A stretch of DNA of 64,000 nt, from contig OMWK01000017.1 of assembly GCA_900314745.1 (NCBI GenBank), positions 1 to 64,000 on the forward strand, in the 5' to 3' direction. Origin of the DNA: an uncultured Eubacteriales bacterium. Its GTDB lineage: Bacteria; Bacillota; Clostridia; Saccharofermentanales; Saccharofermentanaceae. A model generated the notes under the pieces. It did no database searches. It was not told where the DNA came from and worked only from the letters and a program-made list of their open reading frames with translations. The translations under genes and the position numbers were made by a program. Position 1 is the first letter of the stretch. Each line of letters begins with the position of its first letter. Below, piece after piece: positions 44,174 through 52,001 of this stretch.

Positions 44174-46198
44174 TCACCAGATCAGAAGACCGATATGGTA
44201 TGCGATGCCGGCAAGCACAAGAGCCGTAGCCGTGTAGTAGCCTGCAATGATCGCTGTCCATTTCGCTGAGTGTGTCTCCTGATAAGTTGCAGCCAAAGCC
44301 ACGATACAGGGCATGTTGAATGTTATCGCGAAGATGAAAGCCAAAGCTTCCGGCTTGGATATATTGGCAATAAGAAGATCATTAAGATTAGCTGCAACTT
44401 CGGCGCCCTGCATAGAGCTGACGGTAATCGTACCGACTCCTGAGTAGATCGTACTGAGAACACCAAGTGCACCTTCCTTACCGAGCGACGATGCTATGAA
44501 GGCAGTAAATGTCTGCCACTTCATACCAAACAGCATGGTAACGGGCTCTATAGCCTGACCCACCTTGAACAGTATCGAACTCGTAGCGTCGCCGGACGAC
44601 GTATATGACAGAAGCCAGAACACCAGTGCAACGATTAACACTACTCTGAACGATCTTATGAAAGTCTCCTTTGTTCTGCCGAGAACATATCTGAAGAGCG
44701 AACCCCACTTCGGCTTGTGATAAGGCGGAAGTTCCATGATCATGCCGTATCTGTCGGAAGGCTTAACAAGCGATCTGCCGAAGATCTTGGCGGTGAGCCA
44801 CATATGCAGGATCATGACGACCAGTATCACTGCGATTATAGCAGCCGCTCCGGGACCGAAGAAAAGAGTTGATAGCATCGGAACAACAGCCCATGCCGCA
44901 CCGCAGGGAATAGCCCACGCGAGCGCGATCGTAAGAACCTTCTGTCCCCAGTTATCGATTACTCTTGTACCCGCAGCGCCGCCCATCGTGCAGCCGAAGC
45001 TTATGAGAAAAGGCATAACCGACTTACCCTGAAGCCCAAGCTTAGCCATAGTGTTGTCGAAGACATAAGATATCCTTGCCATAACGCCAATCTCTTCAAG
45101 CAAACCGAAGACAAGCGTGACACCGAACACAAAGCCCAGCATCTGAATAACGAAGCTAAAGCAGGTGATGAGCACGTCACACAGAATCGCTGCAATGAAT
45201 CCGGGGCAGCCTATGCTAATGAGATAATCATTCAGAGGCGCAGGGATCATGCCGATTGCAGATCCGATTCCCATAAACGGCAGTGCAGGTATAAATGAGG
45301 CAATGAGACCCAATAGGATCGTAACAACTACAACCGCTTTGCCCCAGAATTTGTGAGTGATCAGTCTGTCGAACCTGCCCATCTCAACTTTCTTGCTCTT
45401 GCTTACAACAGAGCCTTCTATAACTTCGTCGATCCATGAGAACTTGCACTCACCTGTCTTGACGACTCCCTTTTCGATACCTTTCACAGCCTGCTCGTAA
45501 GTATTTCTTTTCGATGAGTCCAGCTTGGCCTTAACCTTCGCTATTACCGGCGCATCACCTTCCACGGACTTAACTGCAAGCCACATGGAAGACCTGTGCT
45601 CATCATTAACGCCTTCTATGATCTCCCTTATGCTTATGTACTCGGGGATCTGCTGAAGTTTTGCTTCAAGTCCGTCACTATTAAGCACTGTCTTCTTATC
45701 GAGTGCTTCAGTAAGAGCATCATAAAAAGGGCTGTAATCCTTCTTATCAGTTGCAGAGAACAGAACTACCGGAATACCAAGTCTCTGTCTTATGGCATCA
45801 ACCTTAATGCTCTTCCCCTGCTCCTTCGCGACATCGCTCATATTAAGAACCAGGAAGCACGGTACTTCGATTCCTGCAAAATCAGCGAGCATATAAAGGC
45901 TTCGCTCCAACTGAGAGCTGTCAGCAAGTATACAGACAACATCAGCCTTACCGGAGGCTATGTAATCTCTCGTAATCATCTCTTCATCAGAGTTTGCGGA
46001 GAGAGAATATGTACCGGGAAGATCTGCGACGACATATTGCCTGCCGTTATATTCGAATTTACCTTCCTTCTGCTCTACAGTCTTGCCGGGCCAGTTTCCA
46101 ACGTGCTGCTTCAATCCTGTAAGCGCATTGAAAAGCGTCGACTTGCCTGAGTTGGGCTGACTTAATAAAGCTATTACCGTCTCATTCTTATCAGTCAT
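44174..46198 (-). CDS. feoB: Ferrous iron transport protein B
   Basis: FeoB imports Fe2+ across the cytoplasmic membrane. The 674-residue protein has an N-terminal G domain (G1 SQPNSGKST, G3 DLPG, G4 NMSD), a helical GDI-like part and about nine membrane helices with two Gate domains (MPFLISFGCTMGGAAGTR, NMPCIVALAA). The G1 loop has Ser-Gln where GN is usual. The ATG is preceded by an AGGAGGG site and overlaps feoA by 8 nt. The upstream region holds three metalloregulator-like operators. Confidence 0.95.
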   Translation of the reverse strand: MTDKNETVIALLSQPNSGKSTLFNALTGLKQHVGNWPGKTVEQKEGKFEYNGRQYVVADLPGTYSLSANSDEEMITRDYIASGKADVVCILADSSQLERSLYMLADFAGIEVPCFLVLNMSDVAKEQGKSIKVDAIRQRLGIPVVLFSATDKKDYSPFYDALTEALDKKTVLNSDGLEAKLQQIPEYISIREIIEGVNDEHRSSMWLAVKSVEGDAPVIAKVKAKLDSSKRNTYEQAVKGIEKGVVKTGECKFSWIDEVIEGSVVSKSKKVEMGRFDRLITHKFWGKAVVVVTILLGLIASFIPALPFMGIGSAIGMIPAPLNDYLISIGCPGFIAAILCDVLITCFSFVIQMLGFVFGVTLVFGLLEEIGVMARISYVFDNTMAKLGLQGKSVMPFLISFGCTMGGAAGTRVIDNWGQKVLTIALAWAIPCGAAWAVVPMLSTLFFGPGAAAIIAVILVVMILHMWLTAKIFGRSLVKPSDRYGMIMELPPYHKPKWGSLFRYVLGRTKETFIRSFRVVLIVALVFWLLSYTSSGDATSSILFKVGQAIEPVTMLFGMKWQTFTAFIASSLGKEGALGVLSTIYSGVGTITVSSMQGAEVAANLNDLLIANISKPEALAFIFAITFNMPCIVALAATYQETHSAKWTAIIAGYYTATALVLAGIAYHIGLLIW

Positions 46199-46427
46199 TG
46201 TACGAGCCCTCCTGAACCTCTATGTTGCTACACTCTTTCTCATTAAGAGCGATCATGGTGTCACGCGTATACACGATTATCGGTCTGTTCTTGTCGTTCT
46301 TAATGATCCTTACCCTGCAGCCCGGAGTAATTCCGATGGATGTGATCCTGCTCATATAACGGACATCGCCGTTAACCGAGGTCACTACTCCTTCCTCCCC
46401 CTGCTTCATCTTAGAAAGTGTCTTCAT
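46191..46427 (-). CDS. feoA: Ferrous iron transport protein A
   Basis: FeoA is a small SH3-like protein required for FeoB activity. The 78 residues include TSVNGDVRYMSRITSIGITPGCRVRIIKND and a C-terminal ALNEKECSNIEV, the normal pattern. It has a good AGGAGG site and overlaps both neighbours (feoB by 8 nt, the upstream HMA protein by 4 nt). Confidence 0.93.
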   Translation of the reverse strand: MKTLSKMKQGEEGVVTSVNGDVRYMSRITSIGITPGCRVRIIKNDKNRPIIVYTRDTMIALNEKECSNIEVQEGSYND

Positions 46428-46813
46428 ATATCCTCCTGATTCTTTATTGGTTTCATATTCAGTAATACATAGCCCGCATCAGAAACGATCTTCGAGCAAA
46501 CATCTTCTTGAACCTCACTCTTAGTCCTCAAAGTCACGGTGCGGCTTGCAAGGTCAGCAACAGCCCAGAAGCCGTAACGTGAGTTAAGAGCGTTCTCTAC
46601 CCTTCTAGTGCAGTTACTGCAGTGCATGCCGTCAACGGACAGTTCATATACGAATGGGTAATTCTTCTTATTGCGGTCACTTACCCTTATCTTCTTCGGA
46701 GCCGGGTCGTATTCACCGCAGCATGAAGAACCATAGCGGATCCTTTTTACGGTGCCCCAGATGGCACCCCCAATAACAACAATCAAGATCAAACCAATAA
46801 CAAGATTTCCCAT
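46424..46813 (-). CDS. FeoB-associated cysteine-rich membrane protein fused to an HMA domain
   Basis: This protein of about 129 residues has an N-terminal membrane helix (GNLVIGLILIVVIGGAIW) and a short Cys-containing stretch (SSCCGEYD), as in FeoB-associated Cys-rich proteins. A heavy-metal-associated domain follows (VDGMHCSNCTRRVENALN, with GMxCxxC). The combination suggests capture or passing of a metal ion near FeoB. The GGAGG site fits the ATG at 46811-46813; the frame is open from 46873. It overlaps feoA by 4 nt and is the first gene of the feo operon. Confidence 0.82.
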   Translation of the reverse strand: MGNLVIGLILIVVIGGAIWGTVKRIRYGSSCCGEYDPAPKKIRVSDRNKKNYPFVYELSVDGMHCSNCTRRVENALNSRYGFWAVADLASRTVTLRTKSEVQEDVCSKIVSDAGYVLLNMKPIKNQEDI

Positions 46814-46837
46814 AGCAGCCTCCGGGTCGCAAATATA

Positions 46838-46853
46838 GTTAGTTATAACTAAC
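46838..46853. promoter_or_regulatory. Operator 1, perfect palindrome near the feo start
   Basis: GTTAGTTATAACTAAC, a perfect 16-bp palindrome of the GTTAG-N6-CTAAC type. It lies just downstream of the predicted feo -10 and so would block initiation. It resembles DtxR/IdeR/MntR-type boxes. Confidence 0.75.
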
Positions 46854-46861
46854 AGCAACGG

Positions 46862-46890
46862 ATTATAGCGCACAGGGCGCGAGTTAGCAA
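46862..46890 (-). promoter_or_regulatory. Promoter of the feo operon
   Basis: On the minus strand, TTGCTA (46885-46890), a 17-nt spacer and TATAAT (46862-46867). The -35 overlaps operator 2. Confidence 0.65.
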
Positions 46891-46898
46891 TAACTAAC
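46883..46898. promoter_or_regulatory. Operator 2, shared by both divergent promoters
   Basis: GTTAGCAATAACTAAC fits GTTAG-N6-CTAAC with full 5-bp arms. It covers the feo -35 and ends 6 bp before the -35 of the rightward promoter. Confidence 0.7.
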
Positions 46899-46904
46899 TA
46901 TTCC

Positions 46905-46933
46905 TTGACACGATACTTACGTATTGTTATATT
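46905..46933 (+). promoter_or_regulatory. Promoter of the DUF3793/gpmA transcript
   Basis: TTGACA (46905-46910), a 17-nt spacer and TATATT (46928-46933), flanked by operators 2 and 3. Confidence 0.75.
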
Positions 46934-46940
46934 TCTATCG

Positions 46941-46956
46941 GTTAGTCGTGTCTAAC
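46941..46956. promoter_or_regulatory. Operator 3, downstream of the rightward -10
   Basis: GTTAGTCGTGTCTAAC, with 5-bp arms matching operators 1 and 2, covers the expected start site of the rightward transcript. Confidence 0.65.
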
Positions 46957-46975
46957 TGCAAGAAAGGAAATCAAG

Positions 46976-47203
46976 ATGTTCGAAGAGATGATGGTCAGAA
47001 ACTGTGCTCCCACATTGGCAGGCATCAGAGTCATCCCTATGTCATTTTCAGACGCTGCGACTCTTATATACGTTTACAGACCGGAGAAACTTAACAGTTA
47101 TCTGTCACAGGACGTCTTTCCCAACGAGATCGGACTCTTTCTGGGATACCCCGCAGAAGACGTGAAGGGCTTTATGGAAGAGGAAGCAGTCTTGAGATGT
47201 TAA
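46976..47203 (+). CDS. Short DUF3793-like protein
   Basis: This 75-residue protein contains the two conserved ends of the DUF3793 family, NCAPTLAGIRV near the N-terminus and FPNEIGLFLGYPAEDVKGFMEE near the C-terminus. The roughly 100-residue middle and the usual C-terminal WKVYGD-like segment seem to be missing. Full-length DUF3793 proteins are common in Clostridia, often near iron or flavodoxin genes; the function is unknown. It has an AAAGGA site and a promoter flanked by metalloregulator-type operators shared with feo. It may be a compact functional variant or a deletion remnant. Confidence 0.72.
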   Translation: MFEEMMVRNCAPTLAGIRVIPMSFSDAATLIYVYRPEKLNSYLSQDVFPNEIGLFLGYPAEDVKGFMEEEAVLRC

Positions 47204-47242
47204 CAATGACGGCATGACCGTCAAATAGAAAGGAAACCATAT

Positions 47243-47995
47243 ATGAGTTACAGAATAGTACTTATAAGACACGGTGAATCCGAATGGAACAAAGCTAATC
47301 TCTTCACAGGCTGGACGGACGTCGATCTGTCAGACGCAGGCAAAGAAGAAGCTAAGAACGGCGGAAGACTTCTTAAGGAAGAAGGCATATCCTTCGATAT
47401 CTGCTTCACTTCAGTTCTTAAAAGAGCCATACACACAGCTAACATAGTTCTGGATGAGATGGATGAGATATACATTTCCCAGATTAAATCGTTGAAGCTC
47501 AATGAGCGCCATTACGGAGCTTTGCAGGGACTTAACAAGTCAGAGACAGCCGAGAAGTACGGAGAGGATCAGGTTAAGATCTGGAGACGTTCATTCGACG
47601 TATGCCCTCCGGCACTCGATGTAAGCGATGACAGAAATCCCGCGAACCAGCCTCAGTACAGGAATGTCAACAAATACTTCCTCCCTCTTACCGAGAGTCT
47701 CGCGATCACGATAGACCGCGTTATCCCCTACTACCTCGAGACAATCGTTCCCGAGATCCGCGCAGGCAAGTCAGTGCTCATTGCAGCTCACGGCAATTCA
47801 TTAAGGGCACTTGTTAAATATCTCGATGATATATCCGACGAAGATATCCTTGGAGTTAACATTCCCACAGGCACGCCCCTCGTATACGAGTTGAATGACG
47901 ATTTCAAAGCCGTATCTCACAGATACCTTGGAGACCAGGCTGCCATTGAAGCAAAGATGAAGGCCGTCGCCAATCAGGGAGCAAAGAAGAACTGA
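47243..47995 (+). CDS. gpmA: 2,3-bisphosphoglycerate-dependent phosphoglycerate mutase
   Basis: This enzyme interconverts 3- and 2-phosphoglycerate in glycolysis. The 250-residue protein has the phosphohistidine motif [20 protein letters not shown] and the second catalytic histidine in [14 protein letters not shown]. An AGAAAGGAA site precedes the ATG. Only 39 nt separate it from the DUF3793 gene, so it may share the operator-controlled promoter. A strong terminator follows. Confidence 0.95.
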   Translation: MSYRIVLIRHGESEWNKANLFTGWTDVDLSDAGKEEAKNGGRLLKEEGISFDICFTSVLKRAIHTANIVLDEMDEIYISQIKSLKLNERHYGALQGLNKSETAEKYGEDQVKIWRRSFDVCPPALDVSDDRNPANQPQYRNVNKYFLPLTESLAITIDRVIPYYLETIVPEIRAGKSVLIAAHGNSLRALVKYLDDISDEDILGVNIPTGTPLVYELNDDFKAVSHRYLGDQAAIEAKMKAVANQGAKKN

Positions 47996-48023
47996 CCCCC
48001 ATTTATTCATACTCATAACCTCC

Positions 48024-48060
48024 AAACCGGTGTCACCGATGTTGACACCGGTTTCTTTGT
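48024..48060 (+). terminator. Terminator after gpmA
   Basis: AAACCGGTGTCA (48024-48035) pairs perfectly with TGACACCGGTTT (48043-48054), followed by CTTTGT. Confidence 0.88.
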
Positions 48061-48129
48061 GTTCGGGTTCCCTCCTGCCTTAAAACAACATAAAAACAAG
48101 CACCGACTATCGTCGATGCCTGTTTGTTT

Positions 48130-48205
48130 TGGTGGAGCATACGGGGCTCGAACCCGTGACCTCTACGCTGCCAGCGTAGCGCTCTCCCAGCTGAGCTAAT
48201 GCCCC
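48130..48205 (-). tRNA. tRNA-Ala (anticodon GGC)
   Basis: The minus strand folds as a normal cloverleaf: acceptor GGGGCAT/ATGCTCC, D arm GCTC/GAGC, anticodon arm CTACG/CGTAG with loop CTGGCAG, T arm ACGGG/CCCGT with TTCGAGC. The anticodon is GGC. The discriminator base is A and CCA is encoded at 48130-48132. Confidence 0.97.
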
Positions 48206-48243
48206 TTGAGCCACCCGGTGATTATATCATCACACGGGCATGG

Positions 48244-49623
48244 TCAACAACCCATATTTTCGATGATGTGGCGCGCTACATAAACGCCGCTCGCAGATGC
48301 ATGTGAGAGCGAGTGCGTAACACCTGAGCCGTCACCTATGATATACATGCCCTTATAGCGAGACTCGAGGTTCTCATCGATCGCAACTTCCATGTTATAG
48401 AACTTGACTTCAACACCATAAAGAAGCGTGTCATCGTTTGCTGTTCCGGGCGCGATCTTATCGAGAGCGTAGATCATCTCAATAATGCCGTCGAGTATCC
48501 TCTTGGGAAGGACGAGCGACAGGTCGCCGGGAGTAGCCTGAAGAGTCGGGCGCACCGTGGATTCAGCTATACGCGCTTCATTGGAGCGGCGTCCGCGGAG
48601 AAGGTCTCCAAGACGCTGTACGATAACACCGCCGCCTAACATGTTAGACAGACGCGCTATGGATTCACCGTAACCGTTGCTGTCCTTGAATGGCTCCGAG
48701 AAATGCTTAGCTACAAGCAAAGCGAAATTGGTGTTGTCAGACTGAAGCTCGGGAGAATCAAAACTGTGGCCGTTAACGGTAACGATGCCGTTCGTATTCT
48801 CGTTTACTACATACCCGTTAGGATTCATGCAGAACGTGCGGACACGGTCCTCGAATTTCTCCGTTCGGTACACTATCTTGGACTCATAAAGCTCAGAAGT
48901 AAGATGCGAGAAGATTACAGCAGGAAGCTCCACGCGCACACCTATGTCAACGCGGTTGGAATATACTTCAATATCAAGGTCCCTGCAGACCTTCTCCATC
49001 CACTTGCTGCCGGATCTTCCTACAGACACGATGACCTTACGGGAAGTAAACTCCTCCTCCCCTACGACTACGGTATAACTACCGTCATCATTGACTTTAA
49101 CAGTATCTGCGTGTGCATTGAATCTGATATCGACAACGTCCTTAAGTGCTCTGTAGATATTGCCGAGAACCTGGTAGTTCTTATCTGTTCCGAGATGGCG
49201 TACGGAAGCATCAAGAAGATGAAGCTTATTCTCAAGGCAGACCTTCTTGAAAGATGTGCCGGCCGTAGTATAGAGCTTGGTTCCTCCACCTCCGTTCTGA
49301 AGGTTGATACCGTCAACGTACTCCATGAGTTCGAGCGCCGTCTCCTTGCCGATGTGCTCGTACAGAGTGCCGCCGAAGTCATTGGTTATGTTGTACTTAC
49401 CGTCGGAGAAAGCACCGGCGCCTCCGAAGCCCCTCATGATGGCGCAGGTCTTGCAGTTGATGCATGACTTAACCTTCTTGCCGTCTATTGGACACTTACG
49501 GTCTTCAAGGCCCTTGCCGGCTTCAAGAAGAAGCACCTTAAGCTCAGGAGCCTTCCTGCTTAACTCATATGCCGAGAATATTCCTCCGGGGCCAGCACCG
49601 ATTATTATGACGTCGTAATTCAT
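48244..49623 (-). CDS. NAD(P)/FAD-dependent oxidoreductase (COG2509-like)
   Basis: This 459-residue flavoprotein has the FAD-binding Rossmann motif VIIIGAGPGGIFSAYEL at the N-terminus, CPIDGKKVKSCINCKTC (a cysteine group), MRGFGGAGAFSDGKYN, and a C-terminal FAD segment GMYIIGDGSGVTHSLSHASASG. This pattern matches uncharacterised FAD-dependent dehydrogenases. The substrate is unknown. It overlaps the upstream sodium symporter gene by 4 nt (ATGA), so it may act on an imported compound. Confidence 0.88.
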   Translation of the reverse strand: MNYDVIIIGAGPGGIFSAYELSRKAPELKVLLLEAGKGLEDRKCPIDGKKVKSCINCKTCAIMRGFGGAGAFSDGKYNITNDFGGTLYEHIGKETALELMEYVDGINLQNGGGGTKLYTTAGTSFKKVCLENKLHLLDASVRHLGTDKNYQVLGNIYRALKDVVDIRFNAHADTVKVNDDGSYTVVVGEEEFTSRKVIVSVGRSGSKWMEKVCRDLDIEVYSNRVDIGVRVELPAVIFSHLTSELYESKIVYRTEKFEDRVRTFCMNPNGYVVNENTNGIVTVNGHSFDSPELQSDNTNFALLVAKHFSEPFKDSNGYGESIARLSNMLGGGVIVQRLGDLLRGRRSNEARIAESTVRPTLQATPGDLSLVLPKRILDGIIEMIYALDKIAPGTANDDTLLYGVEVKFYNMEVAIDENLESRYKGMYIIGDGSGVTHSLSHASASGVYVARHIIENMGC

Positions 49624-51164
49624 TCTTCCTCTTCTTCAAGTACTGTCTTGGACTTAACTGTTACCTTTCTCTCGTAACTCGAGAATGCCTCTTCTACAAG
49701 CGAATCTGAAGGCTTCTTCGAGATAAGGCTGATAACGGGAACGATTATGAAGCCTGCAAGCATAGCGAAAGCACCGCAGTTGATGGGCGACTTGAGAAGT
49801 GCCGGGAAAGAATCCCTGAACAGCATGTTGGCTACCATAATGCAGGAACCGAAGATAAAGCATGCCCAGCAGGAAGCCTTGGTTGCCTTCTTCCAGTAGA
49901 GACTGAAGAGGAACGGTGCGAGGAAAGCACCTGCAAGAGCACCCCAGGATACACCCATGAGCTGAGCTATGAACGTAACATTGGAGCTGTACTGGATCAA
50001 TGCGATTATCGAAGAAATGACGATGAACACAACAACGAGGACGCGGAGCCAGATGAGCTTTGCCTTCTCGCCCATATTCTTTACTATGGTTCCTGATATG
50101 AAATCAAGAGTAAGAGTTGAACTTGAAGTAAGAACCAGAGATGAGAGTGTTGACATCGATGCGGACAGAACGAGGATCACAACTACTGCGATAAGAATGT
50201 CAGGAAGTGTTGCAAGCATCGTGGGAACGATGGCATCAAAGCCCATAGCGCTGACCTGATCCTGTGTAAGGAAGAGTCTTCCGAAGCCGCCAAGGAAGTA
50301 GCATCCGCCGGCAACAACGATAGCAAAGAAAGTGGAGATGATCGTACCCTTCTTGATAGCATCCTCGTGCTTGATGGCATAGAACTTCTGAACCATCTGA
50401 GGAAGACCCCATGTACCAAGTGAAGTCAGGATTACTACGCCGAGAAGGTCCATAGGAAGCGGTCCTACGAAAGAAGTGTAAGCGCCGTTGTACTCGGGGA
50501 AGTCTCCGGCGACCTTCGACAGCTCTATCATGGAGCCCATGAATCCGCCGTTAACATTAAGGACTGCGAGGATTACTGCTACTATGCCTATGAGCATTAT
50601 TATGCCCTGGATAAAGTCATTGATAGCGGTAGCCATGTAGCCTCCGACTATGACGTAGATACCCGTGAGCACCGCCATCGCTATGATGCAGTACTTGTAG
50701 TCTATGTGGAAAGCCATCTCGAAAAGCCTGGACAGACCGTTATAAAGAGAAGCTGTGTAAGGGATCAGGAAGATAAAGATGATGATCGAAGAACCGATCC
50801 TTAACCCCTTGGAATCGAATCTCTTGGCAAAGAACTCAGGCATTGTGGAAGAGTTCAGCTTATGTGTCATGAGTCTTGTTCTTCTGCCGAGGATGACCCA
50901 AGCCAGCAAAGAACCTATAATTGCATTTCCGATACCTATCCAAGTGGAAGCAACACCGAACTTCCAACCGAACTGACCGGCATAACCGATAAAGATAACG
51001 GCTGAGAAATAGCTCGTACCATAAGCAAATGCGGTGAGCCAGGGACCTACGGATCTTCCTCCTAAGACGAAGCCGTCAACGTTCTTTGCACTCTTCCTGC
51101 TCATAACGCCTACTGCGATAAGAACTGCGAAGAATACGACAAGCATCAGAATCTTGATTACCAT
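49620..51164 (-). CDS. Sodium:solute symporter (SSS family, PutP-like)
   Basis: This transporter of about 514 residues has 12-13 membrane helices. It has VDGFVLGGRSVGPWLTAFAYGTSYFSAVIFIGYAG near the start, as in PutP and related carriers, and a typical core (GGYMATAINDFIQGIIM). The substrate (proline, pantothenate or another organic anion) is uncertain. The GGAGG site fits the ATG at 51162-51164; the frame is open to 51209. A perfect 22-bp palindrome and a promoter with its own inverted repeat lie upstream. Confidence 0.88.
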   Translation of the reverse strand: MVIKILMLVVFFAVLIAVGVMSRKSAKNVDGFVLGGRSVGPWLTAFAYGTSYFSAVIFIGYAGQFGWKFGVASTWIGIGNAIIGSLLAWVILGRRTRLMTHKLNSSTMPEFFAKRFDSKGLRIGSSIIIFIFLIPYTASLYNGLSRLFEMAFHIDYKYCIIAMAVLTGIYVIVGGYMATAINDFIQGIIMLIGIVAVILAVLNVNGGFMGSMIELSKVAGDFPEYNGAYTSFVGPLPMDLLGVVILTSLGTWGLPQMVQKFYAIKHEDAIKKGTIISTFFAIVVAGGCYFLGGFGRLFLTQDQVSAMGFDAIVPTMLATLPDILIAVVVILVLSASMSTLSSLVLTSSSTLTLDFISGTIVKNMGEKAKLIWLRVLVVVFIVISSIIALIQYSSNVTFIAQLMGVSWGALAGAFLAPFLFSLYWKKATKASCWACFIFGSCIMVANMLFRDSFPALLKSPINCGAFAMLAGFIIVPVISLISKKPSDSLVEEAFSSYERKVTVKSKTVLEEEEE

Positions 51165-51182
51165 AACAACCTCCATGAGAAA

Positions 51183-51204
51183 GGCTGTCCTTGCAAGGAC
51201 AGCC
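51183..51204 (-). terminator. Perfect 22-bp hairpin before the symporter gene
   Basis: Two 11-nt arms (GGCTGTCCTTG and its complement) form an uninterrupted palindrome, followed on the minus strand by TTTCTC. It could end the cytidylate kinase-like transcript, but it also lies inside the symporter 5' leader, 18 nt before its ATG, so an attenuator role is possible. Confidence 0.55.
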
Positions 51205-51217
51205 CCCACGGTTCTAA

Positions 51218-51247
51218 TTTATAATATGCGCGTTATGCGCATGTCAA
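51218..51247 (-). promoter_or_regulatory. Promoter of the symporter operon with an operator in the spacer
   Basis: On the minus strand, TTGACA (51242-51247), 18 nt and TATAAA (51218-51223). The spacer is an inverted repeat ATGCGC-N5-GCGCAT (51226-51242). A second palindrome, ATTTAGC/GCTAAAT, lies upstream at 51254-51269. Confidence 0.65.
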
Positions 51248-51268
51248 TAGTTAATTTAGCGTGCTAAA

Positions 51269-51877
51269 TCATTTTGCCTTCGCAAGCTCGGAAATAATCT
51301 CTACACACTTGTCAATTCCGAGAGCCGAACTGTTAAGGCAGATATCGTAATTCGGGGCGTAACCCCATTCAAGATCCGTAAAATGCTTGTGGTTCGCCGC
51401 TCTCTTCTTATCCTTCTCTTCAAGTCTCTTCTCGGGCTTCTTATCATTCTCGCCGTAGAGCTTGACGATTCTCTCCTTCCTGAACTCAAGGTCAGCGCAG
51501 ATATACACATTCAGTACATCGTCATAATCCTTAAGGATGTAATCCGCGGAACGTCCCACGATTACACAGGGCTTGCCGCTGTCCGCGATATCCTTGATGA
51601 CCTTCCTCTGTACAGTCCAGATATAGTCGTTCATGGTCATACCGTTCATTATTCCGGGAGTAGCCTGAGCTTCGAAGCCGTATGAGAAGATGCTCTTACC
51701 GGGGGCCTCTTCACCTCTCTTGGCAATTATCTCCTTGGAGAAACCTGTCTTCTCGGCAACATCCTCGATAATCTCCTTATCGTAATATTCATAACCGAGC
51801 TTCTGCGCAAGAGCCTTAGCGATAGTTCTGCCGCCGCTGCCGAACTGCCTGCTTATAGTGATAATCTTAGCTGACAT
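51269..51877 (-). CDS. Cytidylate kinase-like family protein
   Basis: This protein of about 202 residues has ITISRQFGSGGRTIAKALAQKLGYEYYDKEI, the P-loop start of the cytidylate kinase-like family (PF13189), then VIVGRSADYIL and a Lys/Arg-rich lid (RLEEKDKKRAANHK). It is shorter and distinct from canonical Cmk, and its substrate is unknown. The GTGAGG site fits the ATG at 51875-51877. Confidence 0.88.
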   Translation of the reverse strand: MSAKIITISRQFGSGGRTIAKALAQKLGYEYYDKEIIEDVAEKTGFSKEIIAKRGEEAPGKSIFSYGFEAQATPGIMNGMTMNDYIWTVQRKVIKDIADSGKPCVIVGRSADYILKDYDDVLNVYICADLEFRKERIVKLYGENDKKPEKRLEEKDKKRAANHKHFTDLEWGYAPNYDICLNSSALGIDKCVEIISELAKAK

Positions 51878-51936
51878 AAAGATCACCTCACTTTCTCAAG
51901 TTACTTATATTTTAATATTTTTTCTGAAGAAAATAG

Positions 51937-51965
51937 TTTATAAACTGTTAACTCTGTTTTATAAT
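51937..51965 (+). promoter_or_regulatory. Putative promoter of ddh
   Basis: A perfect TATAAT (51960-51965) lies 17 nt after a weak TTTATA. The -35 sits in a 12-bp palindrome AGTTTATAAACT (51936-51947). Confidence 0.45.
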
Positions 51966-52001
51966 TCATAGCGAAAAATCAGCCCAACGGAGGCAACTAT
52001 T

